A DNA stretch of 64,000 nucleotides, taken from contig NC_134368.1 of NCBI RefSeq assembly GCF_035582795.1, forward strand, positions 9,818,501 through 9,882,500, given 5' to 3'. Made by a program: the position numbers and the translations under genes. The notes beneath the pieces are model-generated. The model had not been told where the DNA came from. It ran no database searches and was given only the letters and a program-made list of their open reading frames with translations. This document shows, one piece after another, positions 13,619-26,469 of the stretch; position 1 is the stretch's first letter; every line of letters begins with the position of its first letter. This DNA is from Mycteria americana. Its lineage: Eukaryota; Chordata; Aves; Ciconiiformes; Ciconiidae.

Positions 13619-14021
13619 TCCCGATCTCTTTTGGAAAGATCCCTCTCAGCCCATCCTGCCCAACCCAATGCTTCGAGCTCAGCTCCGCTCTGCCGTTCCC
13701 ACAGTGCCGAGGCAAACCGCTGCCTCTCCAAGGGGAAGCCAGCTCAGATGTGCTTTCCTCCAGCTGCAAGGGCAGCGGGGAAGCGAATCGCTGGCTGTCA
13801 CGGCACAAATCGCTGTGCCCCTTCCCGGTGCTTCCTCCATTTGATACTTCTCGTTTCAGACGCCTCTGCCACCTGGCTGCAGCGAAGAGCCTCACCTGAA
13901 CCCCAAAAAAGCAAAACTGGGGTTTGAAGCATGAGATCCTGGACTAGGTAAACCCCAACTTATAGTAAGGCAGCCCCCCGTCCCCTTCAGCGTACTGTCG
14001 TGTTTCTCAAAGGCTGGGGAC

Positions 14022-14039
14022 CATTGTTAGAGAACAATG
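14022..14039. promoter_or_regulatory. Perfect palindrome with two divergent SOX-like sites
   Basis: The arms cattgtt (14,022-14,028) and aacaatg (14,033-14,039) are exact reverse complements around a 4-base spacer agag. Each arm carries the SOX-family HMG core AACAAT/ATTGTT. The known SOX9 paired site has its halves facing inward with a 3-5 base gap, whereas here the order is reversed, so a SOX9 dimer site is not shown. FGFR3 is a cartilage gene, which makes the coincidence worth noting. Binding is inference. Confidence 0.3.
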
Positions 14040-15265
14040 CAGCATTTTTATAAAAGACGAGAGCACAGTTAATAAGTTCACTAACTGAGAAAAACACAGC
14101 CTTTTAATATCTCTCTTTGTGACTCATAGTGTGAGAGCCAGCTGTTACTACTGGAGTGAAATTCCTTGCTGATTAGTCTTTTAAAGGGCTTTCCAGATAA
14201 TTAAATAATGATTTCTCTCCCCATTCATTCTAAGTGACAGGAGAGCCTGGCAAACCCACTAAGCATGGAAGGGCAGCATGTTTTCCCAAGCCTTATAAGA
14301 GCTTAGCTATTCTGCGGCTAATCCGGCGCTTAAACCCAGCCGCAGATCCTCGCGCCAAGGGACAGGCTGTCCCACCTTCATGGTGCTCCAGGGGTCACTT
14401 GGGTTTTGCTGCCCAAGACATTGAAACAAGGCTTTAGGCCACGGCTGTGTTTTCAAATATGAAAATATGACAGGGAGAATGGCCTCACCTGGGCAAACAA
14501 ATGAAATTTTTTTTGCATGAGCTTCCAAAGAAACCACGTTTGTCCTGGGGTTTGCATGAGCTCAGCAACACCGAAGATTAATTAATCCCTCTCTGTCCTT
14601 CCTGGGCTGTGTTCGGGGCCACAACTAGAAAGAACGAGTGATCGATATGGAGGCCATTTGGGGGTATTTCTGGGATAATCTGGTCTTCAGCACATCTGAT
14701 GTTTCCACTACATTTCCAAGTCACGGCATGATACACAGTGATTTGCTCAGGCAAGCATTTCAACCATACGATCGTGTGGCCTCGCTGGGTACAGGTCCCT
14801 TGGTCTGGTGGAGCTATTCTGGATTTCCACCAAAGCATAAAAGCCGAAGGAGAACCCATGTATTCACCAGGTGTGTCACCACAGTATAGCTGATCAACGC
14901 AGGATGCAGAAGCAGGTGTGCCTGCACTTGAGTAACTGCATCCTCACTTAGTCTCACTTGTTTGGCTTTTAGAGAGGTAACTTATCTCATACCTTACTAA
15001 AACAGCAGGAAATTTCAGGACTCAATAACCTCTGGAAAAATTAAGGTCAGAAATTTGTTATTTTCACCACCAACAGAAAAAAGACTTAACACATATTTTA
15101 CCAAAGAACAAGACTGGTTTGTAGCTTCAGTTATGCTGAAACATTTTTCCAGTGAGCAGATGCTTTTATTTAATTGAAAACCAATCAGAAATATCATCTG
15201 AGACAGAAAACCATTGACAAACTATATAAATATGTGAAAATGAGCTTGCGAGGTTTGCCCATTCC

Positions 15266-15305
15266 TAATTGAGAATCTGTTCCCATGGTTAATTGAGAAT
15301 CTGTT
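15266..15305 (+). repeat. Short tandem duplication, 24-base period
   Basis: The 16-base word taattgagaatctgtt occurs at 15,266 and again at 15,290, separated by cccatggt. It is a single imperfect duplication. Confidence 0.85.
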
Positions 15306-18300
15306 TAGGGGCAAGACAGGGGTGGGATAGATAGAAAGGAGAAAATATTTAAGAAGCAAGTGCTCGATCAGCAACATACTGTAATGACAGTCTAGCAAAA
15401 AAAAAAAGGTATGAATTTTATTTTTTTAACTAAGAGCCATCTGGCCATCTTGGCAAGAAGAAAAGATGCACCATTAGCAAAAGAGTCTGAAGAAGTTGTT
15501 CCAACCTAAGTGCAACCCACAAGACACCCTCAGGCACTTGGAAATGTTATGGATTTGTAATGTCCCCACAATACCAGCACTGTTATAACCACTGAATTGA
15601 CAGGTAAACTGAGGTAGAAGGTGGTGAGGGGACACTACAGTAGGACAAAATCAGTCAGTGGTAGAGGCAGAAGTGCTTCTCCTCTCTTTGCTCTGATGCT
15701 GAAGGAAGCACCACCCACCTATAGTGTAACCTGGAGATGGACTGAGCTCTCTGATGGCAGGAGATTTTGGATGAACTGTCCCCAAACCTGCAGCCATGAA
15801 AGCAATGGGCATTGCAAACCTTTCCATGAAAGCCTGGCTGGGGGAGGATTCTCCCATAGAAAACTTGCATTTAAATAGCATTGAGCAGTTAGCCTGACAA
15901 AAGGCAGGAAATTCAAAGCAAAGTGTGACACTCTGTCTTTAACTTACATTTTTATGCCTTTTATTCCTTTCTTCCCCACAGTGCAAATCAAGGACAGGGG
16001 GTCAAATCGATCCCTTCGGGAACTCCCTGCATTCAGTGGTGTTCCACCAGAAATGTCTGGTGGCCCAAATCATCAGACTAAACAACTTTTCCTGGGAATA
16101 GGAAGCTTAGGCACGATTTTCTGATTCACAGTGCAGAAGACCTCCGTAGCCCCCCTTGTCCCGGGGGACGCAGTGCTGCCCAGCAGCGTGGGTCCCAGTC
16201 CCTTGCCCCTGGAGAAAAGGTTCGTGATACAGAGGTGCTGGGAGCCAGGAAGCAACAAGGGATGCTTTGTAAACCGATAATGTTCCCTTTGATCTGAGAA
16301 GAGTGAAGGAAGGCAGAACCTTTTTCTGATAACCCGTGGAAAGAGAGCAGTCCAGAGCATGAAGGCTGAGCTTCAGCAGCGGCTGGAAGAAAGAGGGACC
16401 TCTTGCTAAAAGATAAAATGCTTCAAAAACCCGAAGCTGAGTTTCTTGGGCAGGAGATAGCTTCTCTACCGTCGTCTTTAATTCAACAAGATATGTTTTT
16501 TTACATCTGTTGAAACCATTAAAAAAATGCTAAAAAACCCCAGCAAAACTAGCCTGAATTCAGGGAATTATAGGGTCCCAAGCATTGGGAAGAAGTTCAG
16601 ACTTAAGGTCAAAATGCTACCACCCCTAATGCTTTTTTATTAGCTGTGTCCTTAGAAAAAAAATTACCTCTTAAGCATCACTACATCATTTGCCACATGA
16701 AAGGTCCCTGTTGATCTGTCTGTGCAGCTTCTAAGGACTCTCAGAGGAGGCATGATGGAAGACTCTCCTGCCCTTCTCACCGGAGCAGCTTAGGATGCTC
16801 TTGCCCTCAGCTCCCTGTCCCTGCGGCACAGCCCTGACTCCCACGAGCTGAAGGGAAGGGACAGTGTGAGCACTCGTTATTCTGCTCCTGTGTAAAGCAG
16901 CCGCAGACCACCTTTCCTGATGGATCAGGAAGAAACTGAACCTTGCTGGCAGGTTTGTTGGGTGGCAGAACCAGCAGCGGATGCAGCAACCAATATCTGG
17001 GAATTAAGGCTGGCTTTTAAGCTCTCTGCTGTTTGCTGATGTTCCCATGCCCTTAGAGTCCTCTGTGGGCAGACTTAAAAACCAGGCGGAGATGAGCCAT
17101 TGCTTTACTCACGTGGGGCTGAAATGGGACAACTAGTTTCCCCCCATGGCCTTAAACATACACAAGAGCCTCCTTCTTCAGGGAGCTGTGCCAGGAATCA
17201 CAGGGCAGGTGTTGTGGTGTGGAACTGGGGCGAAAGCAGGGGTCATAAGGGTAAATATGTCCAGAACGTTAGGGGCAAATTTAGGGACTTTGAGAGAGAG
17301 GCTGGGGTTGCAATACCTTTTCATTCCCCACACTCATGAGGAAAAAAATGAGATAACTGTAGACTGTCCCAGCCTGTGATCAGCCAGCACAGTGCATAAC
17401 ACATCAGAAAAACCCTGCTATGCAGTGAAATCTGCACTGTGATGAAGTCTGTCCAGTCTCAGCCACTGGACCAAATTCTTGTGGCAGGTACATGGGACAA
17501 CCTCATTGCTCTGAGCACACAGTGCCATCGGGCGATGCTGCAAGGTCTCCCGGTTGTGCTGTTCTTGTGCACTGGAAAGTGGATTTACCAGCAGAAATCA
17601 GCTCACTAGAGAAGCATGGATTTAGCAATAGCAGTTTCGGTGCCATAAGTGCGACGCACAGCCCTCCCGGCACAGGCTTGGCCCCCGCACTGAAAGAACA
17701 ACTATCAGTTAACCAAAGAGGCTTTCACACCAGCAGGAGAAACCCTCGAAAGGAATTGCATTGCTTTTTTGAAGAGAGCCTCCGGGTGAATAATTATCCT
17801 AGGTTGAATCTTGTCCTTCCCAATCTTGACGGTCCCTTTTTAACTGCACCGGGAAGGGAGCAGCAGTGCCACAATGAAGCTGTTCATGTTTTCAGGGGGA
17901 GCTGCATGTCCAGATAACTCCCCTTCTGTTCACCCACCAAGCACAGCCCTGGCATTGTGGCTGACACTAAAAGACTGATTTTTGGTGCCTTCAACTGCTC
18001 GTAGCAAGTCCCCAGCAATCTCAGCTGGTAGCGTATTGATAAAGTAATGAAACCCCGGACACGAGGAACAGTATTTTCTTCAGCCTGGCAATCTGGGGTG
18101 GGTTGGGGTTTGGTTTTGTCTTTTTTTATCTACTAGGAAAAAAAATGATAATCAAATCTCTCTGCCACTCTTAATTAGCAAAGGGAAAAAGCAGTGCAAG
18201 AAATAATTAGCAGTGGCAACTTTCTTTTAATATGAGACCGCAGTCGGCCACCCCAGGCGATCCAAACACATCTGATCGTGCAGGGGCATTCAAAGTCAGC

Positions 18301-20974
18301 TACAAAAGCAGAAGAACTCCTCCACATCCAAATGTTACTGCCCCCCTTATATTGCACTATAAAACCGGGGTGCCAAAAAGGCTAGAGATTTTACACTTAG
18401 TGTCAGTGTTTTATAGTCATTAGACTAATTATGTTGGTGTTTTTACCACCTTTATTCTACTAATTGGCCTAAAAGCCAAACAGGGACATCATTACTTTAC
18501 ACAAACAAGCAATTATTGGGCTATAAACACACCCTGGTTTGTGTTCCCTGGGTGAGGAGGGAGCTCCTAATGCTCTCTCTGTGGTGTCTGCCACAATAAC
18601 AGGCATTACAGATGCACTTGACTTTAGCTCTGCTTACAAAGAGGCCTCAAAGCTGCTGATACACGAGAGAAACTGGATATTTGTTACCTCCCTGCAAACA
18701 GATTAAGGAAAATGGCATAACTCCAGGTTCAGCCCATGCATCGCTCTTTCAGTGCCAGGGTAGCTTGGCTTCATTTTTGGTTGGGATTCGTCGTGTATTT
18801 GCTTTCCTAGAAAGGGACGGCTCGGTGAATGTGGCCAGAATAATTTGTTTATGAGACACCCATGAGAAATGTTTTATTTCCAAGAAATTTGGTCTCCTTG
18901 CAGGCTACTGGGTGAAACATTAGCTACGACTTTCCAAGACTTGTCATTGCCTAGAGCCCTGCAAAATACGTCTGCTTTGTCCGAAAGGGCAGCGTCTTCC
19001 CAGGTTATGCTCCCTGGCAGTTCCTCACCAGCTATTGCTCTCCCAGCTGGGCTGGTTCAGTAAATGCTTCCAAAAAACAGCGACTGCACTTCATTCCTCC
19101 TTGCATTCCTGGGAAGGCCGTATCTGCTGGCTACAGTATTTTGTTCTGAGGCTTGATGCACTTCATGTATGTAAGCACTGCCTGCGTTTGAAATTAGACT
19201 TATTGGAGAGCAAACAGTTGCACGGGGTTGGAAGAGCTGGGTTATGTGTCACCTGGCAGCAGGACTGCTGGGGCTCAGAGACCTGGGCTCTTCGTCAACC
19301 ACAGCAAAGTTTGTCGGTACTGTAACTCCTCATCGAAACCCTATCACACCTACTTCCAGTGCCCGTGTGTGCAAGGGGTGTTTCAGAGAGGAATGAAAAA
19401 AACAAATGTGAAATCCACCCCAATATTACCATACTGGCAATATCAGTAGTATCTTGGTCTAATACTTTATTTTGTTTTACCTCCAGGGAGATAGCCCCTC
19501 TTCAGGTGAAGTTATAAACTTGAATTTATCTTCAAGTAGACCAAATGTTGACCGTTCATTGTCTTAAAGAGGCCATAGTGACTTTCTGTAAGCACTGGGA
19601 TATAAGGGAAAGATTAGGGCAGTTTGGAAGGGGGAGGTTTATCTCAGGCAAAGCAGGGAATGACCTTGCATCTCCCAAAATTCCCTCCCCAGTTTCCCCC
19701 GGGTGTGATAGTTCCCAATTCTGATACTAAATTGAAATGCAGCATTGTTATGAACCATTAAATAATAGATGTGCTTCCTACAAGGGAGATCTGCTTTTTA
19801 ACGTCGGCTGAAAAAATCTGTGTGATTAGTCTGAGTTCTGATGCTGAAACGTCTGTGTTTTGCCTAAATAAAGTGCTTGGGACTGAGGCCTTTTTAGGTT
19901 GCTGAAGGGCTTTGAAATCCTCATGTCCTTATCATGTCACTGTTTTTTTAAGCCCTTTCCCTGAAGACTTCATCAAGGACTCTCAGTTCAAAACTGATGA
20001 CACAATATGGTCCATTAGAGTTAAATTACATATGAAGTAAAAGTCAAATGCTCAGTATTTTGCAACTGTTTTCTGCAGCAGACTCTGACTGCTGTATTTA
20101 CTGAACACATCAGATCTTTGACTCTACAGTTTCTTAAACAAGCCAAGTTTTTGTTTTGTTTTGTTTATGTTCCATAAATCCATTTAAACTGAGCTATCGT
20201 GGTTATTTTTAAGCTATCTCTCAAATGTTTCTACGGGACTTCTGTAATATCCAACAGAGCTGGCTCCTCTCCTTTGGAAATAAGAAACTGCGGCTTCAGT
20301 GAGAAACACTATCTGAACAATGTCTTCTTTAAACAGCCCCCAGAAGCACTGCATTTCCAACTCTAAAGGGAATTTGCATGTGTTTCAGCATCAAAGGTTG
20401 ATACGACCCTATCACCTAGGGACTGTCATGTTATCTAAGTGCCCGCATATCAGGAGCAGGATAACATTGTGTGGTTCACAGCTGCTGCAGAAACTACATA
20501 TTTTCTGAATTAACCTAGCCTCAGATTTATATAAACTGTCCCTGATAACATCTGCCCAGGACCCTGCTTTGAAAACGTGCAGAGGTCCTACCCAGGCGGG
20601 CTCGCTTCTGCAGCTGGCAGCCTGCAGAATAAAAACCAAACCAGAACACCTCTCTCCCTGGAGAAGCCACGCTTGGTTTCGTGATGCCCACCCCAAGAAA
20701 CAGTGCAAAAAACGTTTGGCGGCGAAGGTAGAACGATGAAGACGTCAAGCAGCTTCTTGGGAGCGAGCCGCTGTGTCTTGTCATGCTTGGACATGAGCGG
20801 GGACAAAAATGTCTTCATTACCCGGGATGGTAACCTTGCAGTGCACTGGCTGCTTGATCCTATAACTTTCCCGTTAGAAGAGGGCGCCCGCAATCCTAAT
20901 GAGGCACAATAAGTAGATTATGAGACTCCTTTTGTTTTGCTAAACAGCGGCTTTTTCTGCAGGGAGTATCACAA

Positions 20975-21200
20975 AGGTGTGCGGGGCCGCTGAGGCTCAT
21001 CCGCCGATTTGCTCGGCGGGGCCGGGGAGAAGAATTGCGGAGGAGAGCGGTAACGGGCAGCAGAGCCATGGGGGGCGGGTGCCAGAGCTGCCTAAATCAG
21101 ACTCATCAGTACAGAGGCTCTGCCCATTGTATCTGGGCTATAAAGCTGTCAGAGAGGAGCCCGTTTCAATGTTCCCGCAGTCCTACCCTGGCGCTTCCTC
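20975..21200. promoter_or_regulatory. Isolated CpG cluster with hairpin and TATA-like box
   Basis: Between about 20,980 and 21,085 there are roughly eleven CpG dinucleotides in an otherwise CpG-poor region. A perfect inverted repeat ccgccga (21,001-21,007) / tcggcgg (21,013-21,019) lies inside it. A TATA-like word ctataaag occurs at 21,139-21,147 on the plus strand. No protein-coding start with a recognisable product follows. It could be an orphan CpG island acting as an enhancer or the promoter of a non-coding RNA. It lies about 32 kb upstream of the FGFR3 start. Confidence 0.35.
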
Positions 21201-21264
21201 CGCTCTCAGCAGAGAGCTAAGCCCCGGCATCTTTTGTTTGCATGAGAAACCACTGGCATCTTAC

Positions 21265-24200
21265 ATTTAGAAGGACTTTTAAGGCTGTGCTATGAAAAAT
21301 AACTGCGTCTCGAAAATGCAGGGGATTTTGTTGTTGTTGGGTTTCTTTTAATTGCATGCAATCCAGCTAGTGAATTCGTGTGCTCCTCTGAGAAGTTATT
21401 TTTACAGAGAGATCAGTGGTCGTTTAAGATGCAAAGGAGAGCACAGCTTTTTACCAGGCGACAATCTTTCCACCTTGCATATTCATTTCGATGCCTAGAG
21501 GAGGAGACTGCTCCAGGGGAAAAAAGCGGGGATGGATGCCTGCCTCTGTGAAGGGGCTGGATCTGGTGGAAAGATAAGAGGGAATAGCAAGTGGGCCCAC
21601 CACCCCCGAAATGGGCTGCTTAGCAATGTTCCTGTAACCGTTCCTGTGCTGGATGGATGCGGAGAAGGTATTAGGAGTGGCCAAATCAACTTGCAGGCTG
21701 AGATGCAGTGTGCAAAATCGCATTCTTGTTTTCTGTTGGTTTCAATTAGGCCACCCAACCTTTGAGGATTGAGGTTGTGGAGTTGCAGGTCAAATGAGGA
21801 CCCTGTAGCGTGGTTGTTGATGAGAAAGGAGAAAGGCTGCACAGCCAAGCAGGAAGTTTCATCACAGCCCACTCAGATGTTATTTGGCTGCTTGTCATCA
21901 CTCTGGTTGAACTGGAGATATATGGAGAAGAGTTGCTCCTATTCTACTTTGACCTCTCCATGTGAATCTGGCAACAGACAGAGAGAAATATAAATCTTGG
22001 GAAAACAAGTAAAAGTAGCTGGGGTTTTGGATCTCTGGGAAGCTCCGCTTTGTGTTACAAAGGCACTCCTGGTGCACCTTCAAGGGGGCAAGGTTGCCCT
22101 GGTCTCTGGACCTACCTGCCCACAAGGACAGGCTGTGCACATCTGTGCAAATCCTCATTTCACCACCAAAGTACTTGACAGGCTGGACATGAGGCATATG
22201 CAAGGATTTTCTCAAACCAGAAGGAAACTTTCACGCATTCAGTTCTTTGATGGATCTGGAATTATTTGCTGGGGAGTTTCCCAGCCAGCCCTTGGTATGG
22301 AATTGCACCTGAAATACTGTTTCCCTGTGGATTTAGTAGGTTCTGAGTTTTGTAATCCCCCAGAACCAGTGCAAGTGTTTCTACTGAACCGGGACAGCAA
22401 GAGGGAGAGGAGGCTATTCAGTTTGTCACTGCACGCTCCTTCTTGAGTATGATTACTACTTGCTATTTTAATGCTGGTATTAACCCGTCACAGATTGAGA
22501 TACCACTATGTAAACCGCTGCATGAGGACAGATGGACATTGGAAAGCTAGCTCCTTTCCCAGAAAAGGCTGACCCAAGTCACCAGTAGCCAAACATGAAG
22601 CCAAATAACCAACTATGCCACCCTCTCCAAGAGCAGACTTTTTCATATCCAGCCATCTCTCACAACCCAGGAAACAAGATTCAGTTATGTGGTCACATCA
22701 GTCAACACTTGAATCAGTGGCTGGGATCTTCTCAGTCAGCTGAGATAACGTATAGCATAAATGTAATGGAACTGATTAAAGTTATACCAAAAAGGATGCA
22801 CACAGAGAAGGATTTTAGATGTCAGATATTTTGAATCTTCTCTGTATTTGCAAAAAAACAAAGCAATACTTTCATACCTGATCCAAGCAACTAGTAATGT
22901 TTTTTACCAACACTGAGACTTGTTACAGGTGTGTCGTTGAGACCTCCCAGTCCTACATTCATTTGCTGCAGTCTTGGTTTGGACCCAAGCTGTAACGATT
23001 GACTGAAAAAGCCCTTCTGGATGCATCTTTTCCTTAGGCTGTATCAATGAAGTTTAGAGGGCTTTTCCAAAAGATTTGCTGTTTGATCTCCCAAATCCCT
23101 GGTTGGTTTTACTTTTTTCCTCTCCATCGCTGCCCCCTCCTTGCTCCGCACTGCGAAAGGGCTCTGGGAGCTGCCTCCTTCCAGTGCTTGGATGAGGACT
23201 CTGCCCGCAGTCACGGCAAAGCCTCTGCATCTTGGCAAACACACCGCAGAGCATTACAGTACAGGCAACGGTATTTTTAAAACCTCTCTTTCCATGGGAT
23301 CAAAAAAAAACCCATTGCAGCCTGATTTCTGAGAAACCAGGGAAGACCTGTGCAATGCTGGGCTGCGAGATGGACTGGAGAGGGCTGCCCAATACCATCG
23401 GCATGAGCAAAGGCACCTGCGTTACCCCGCTCTCAGGGCTGTACATCCTTTACAAACCACTCCTGAGAGCCCAGCCTGGACCCCCTGGGGACAGCAACAG
23501 TTGTGGGGAAGCAGCTGGGGATGTTGCAGCACCAGCATCTTCCAACATACAAAATGCAACCTCAGGCTGCCCAGTCGCACCCTGGATTTCTCCATGGAGC
23601 ATCGAGGGATGTGTTTAGATAAAAGATATTGTTGAAAATAAATCTTGCTTTACAACCATTTTTATTCTTGGCAATGGGTGGGCCATTGGAAAAGGGACTG
23701 TTAGAAAACAAATCTGAATCTGTATGGTTGGCCAAGGCATAAAACGATTGTCCAAAATAGAGCATAAAACTTGTTAACAAGCAAGGCACACTATCAGATT
23801 CAATGGCAACAGGAGCAGGCAAAAAGATATGAAAACCTGCTCCAGGCACTCTGAATGCAGCCCTTATGAACTAGGCCATTCCAGAGATGTCGTTTTTATT
23901 TCTTTCCCTTTTTTTTTAAGGGCTTTGTTTTATTTTTAGCAGCAATCTTGTTTTTTTCTTTTTTCTGATATTTTTCTGTAAATAATAATTGGTTCCTTTG
24001 TGGCAGCATTTCCACATTGGCAGTGGCGTGTAGTGCTTTCTTGGAGGTGGCAAGAAAAAAGGGAGTGATTTGTTTCAATGGGTTATTGTTGAGTGAATGC
24101 AAATATCTGCAGCCACTGGAGCAAATAGGAGCAGGGGATTAGGCGCAGGAAGCTGGCTGAGTGGCATAGGCCATCTGTCCCGGTCCTGAGAAAAGAGAAA

Positions 24201-25715
24201 TCTCGTTTGCAGTGTATGTTAATTAGTTAGCTGATTGGCTCAGCTGTCACCTTTGCGGAGTGAAAGCGCACGGGCACAATTAAATTCATGTCCATATATG
24301 TTTATCAAAGCACATATTTTTAGACGGCCTTGGTTTTTAGGTGTAGTTTCGTCTTCTCAGGGACCAAGAGGATTCTTTGCTATTGTGTCCGCAAATGGAG
24401 GGGAGGAAAAAAGGAAGAAAGAAAAAAGAAAGAAGAAGAAAGAGAATACCTTAATTAAGACATGATCTGGATTGTTTGCTGAAGCGTCTCTGGCCGCATT
24501 CTTTAATGCACTTGAAGTTACCCATTTGCATCAATAGGCGTTAGCTGAATTTATTTCCATTCAAATGTATTCCCTTGATGTTTCTACAGAAGGTGGTAGG
24601 TTTGGAAATACATGTATGGCAAGTTTGGGCTCCTACGGTGCCCCCATTCAAACACAATGTCAATATCCTACACTTAAAAGGGACCCGTTAGTTAAAGTAA
24701 AACACTCCCTGGGTTGGGGTGGGTTTTGTTTTTGTTTTCATTACATTGACATCTCCAAGGCAGCATCCCCAGTAACTTTCCTTGGGAAGAAGTTGTCTGC
24801 TTGCAAGCCCCAAGGACTTATTTCCCATGGTGTCATTTCAATTATTTTTGATTTATTTGTTTACTGTCTTCCAGTCCTTGTCAATGCACAATGGGCCACA
24901 TCTCCCCCTCCACAGGCACACAGGGCCCTGCCTGCAGGGTTTCGGGACGCTGCAGAGCGCCGAAGGAGCCACGAGCATCTGCCCAGCCACTCGCACACTT
25001 TAGGGGCTTCAGAGAGGGCAGGCGAGGGGAGAGGGCAGGTCGGGGGTGAGGGATCCTCCCCGGTCGGGGACACTGGTGTTAACCTTCACGCAGAGGCATG
25101 AAAGAGCTGCAGGGGCTGCCAGTGTCGGGCTGGAGGAGCAGCCGGGGAGCTGCTCTCTTGAGGCTGCTTTGCAGCAATGGAAGATTTTTTTCCTCACTGG
25201 CCTCGAAGGAGAAACCTGTCACCCAGCCCACTTGGCTCAGGCAGGTCCTGGGGAGAGGAGCTGCCTTGAAACGCTCCAGCCCAGCACCATCAGGCTGCAT
25301 TCGCAGCCCCAGATCCCCAGAACAAAACCCGTCCTGTCCTTCCCATCCTCTGGCAGGGTCTGGCCACAGCTTCCCAGGCTACAAAATCAGCCAAGGGCCA
25401 CGTCTTCATGCCCTGGGGAGATGACCCCCCGTGTCTGCCTGCAGGGACTCCCCAGAAGCCAGCAAGTTGATTCACAGGGCAGAGAGGGAAAATAAAATGC
25501 CAGGAACTCCCTTTATTGCAAAAAACAAGAGCAAATGCATTCAAAGCTCCAATGGCCAGAAGCAGAGGAGGAGGTGTTTATATCCAAAAATTGCAGTTCC
25601 TAGTTGTGAGCCATGTAAAAGAAATACACATCTCTAGGCTAAGGGCTCACATCCTGCCCAGGGAGAATGAATTCTGTGTGCAGCCTGGGGTGAGGAGGAG
25701 CAGGGGTATGGGGGT
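21265..25715. other. Gene-free intergenic sequence
   Basis: No recognisable gene is seen. Around 24,210-24,260 an AT-rich stretch carries TTAATTAG, TGATTGG and CAGCTGTCA in close series, words typical of homeodomain, PBX or NF-Y, and MEIS/TGIF sites. Several 130-180 codon open frames (for example 21,997-22,446 and 24,565-25,101) show no known motif and no splice-site context. Confidence 0.55.
24397..24446 (+). repeat. Polypurine tract, 50 bases
   Basis: An uninterrupted run of A and G of 50 bases made of GGAA, GAAA and GAA words. Such tracts can form triplex DNA and are prone to length change. No gene adjoins it. Confidence 0.8.
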
Positions 25716-26165
25716 ATCACAGAATCACAGAATCATAGAATAGTTTGGGTTGGAAGGGACCTTTACAGGTCATCCAGTCCAACACCCTGCAATGAGCAGG
25801 GACATCTTCAACTAGACCAGGTTGCTCAGAGCCCCATCCAGCCTGACCTTGAATGTTTCCAGGGATGGGGCATCTACCACCTCTCTGGGCAACCTGTTCC
25901 AGTCCCTCACCACCCTCATTGTAAAAAATGTCTTCCTTAAATCTAGTCTGAATCTACCCTCTTTTAGTTTCAAACCATTACCCCTTGTCCTATCGCAACA
26001 GGCCGTACTAAAAAGTCTGTCCCCATCTTTCTGATAAGCCCCCTTTAAGTATTGAAAGGCTGCAATAAGGTCTCCCTGGAGCCTTCTCTTCTCCAGGCTG
26101 AACAACCCCAACTCTCTCAGCCTGTCCTCATAGGAGAGGTGCTCCAGCCCTCTATCTGCATCTAC
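25716..26165 (-). mobile_element. CR1 LINE, 5'-truncated 3' end
   Basis: The left end carries the CR1 3' tail as tcacagaatcacagaatc followed by the typical gggttggaagggacctt and catccagtccaacaccctgc. The minus-strand frame reads the ORF2 C-terminus, with [20 protein letters not shown] followed by [21 protein letters not shown] and [17 protein letters not shown]. The frame is open across about 110 residues, so the copy is fairly young. The 5' side stops near 26,165 inside ORF2, the usual CR1 truncation. It is one of two CR1 copies in the same orientation. Confidence 0.95.
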
Positions 26166-26355
26166 ATGGTGACAGGGCTGCTTCCAGCTGATGGGCCATT
26201 TTAAAACCCAGCGTGATGGAATGCTCATCTCTGCAGAGAAGAGAGATCTCCTGTGTGCACACAAATTCATAAAACATGTAGTAACCTCCAGGAAAACATA
26301 TGTAATACCTTCTTGTCCTGTTTCATAGGGCTCACACACTTTACCTGCTGAGGGT

Positions 26356-26466
26356 TTCTTTCCTTCCTTCCTTCCTTCCTTTCCTTCCTTCCTTCCTTCT
26401 TTCCTTCCTTCCTTCTTTCCTTCCTTCCTTCCTTCCTTCCTTTTCCTCCTTTCTCCTTTTTTTTTT
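26356..26466 (+). repeat. TTCC (GGAA) microsatellite and pyrimidine tract
   Basis: About twenty TTCC units, interrupted by a few TTTC and TTTCC variants, run from 26,356 to 26,442 and continue as C/T-only sequence to about 26,466. On the minus strand this is a GGAA repeat, which carries the core of ETS-family sites. The minus-strand lysine/glutamate/glycine/arginine open frame joined to the CR1 frame is an artefact of this repeat. Confidence 0.95.
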
Positions 26467-26469
26467 ACC

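Larger units (their letters stand above)
5300..20970. other. Gene-free intergenic sequence
   Basis: No recognisable coding exon or RNA gene is seen. Open frames between about 11,400 and 12,200 are open on both strands at once, which reflects GC-richer composition rather than coding. AT-rich unique stretches with homeodomain- and SOX-like words (for example 10,460-10,700 and 18,400-18,530) could be conserved non-coding elements, but the single sequence cannot show that. Small repeats and one MIR-like relic are listed separately. Confidence 0.6.
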
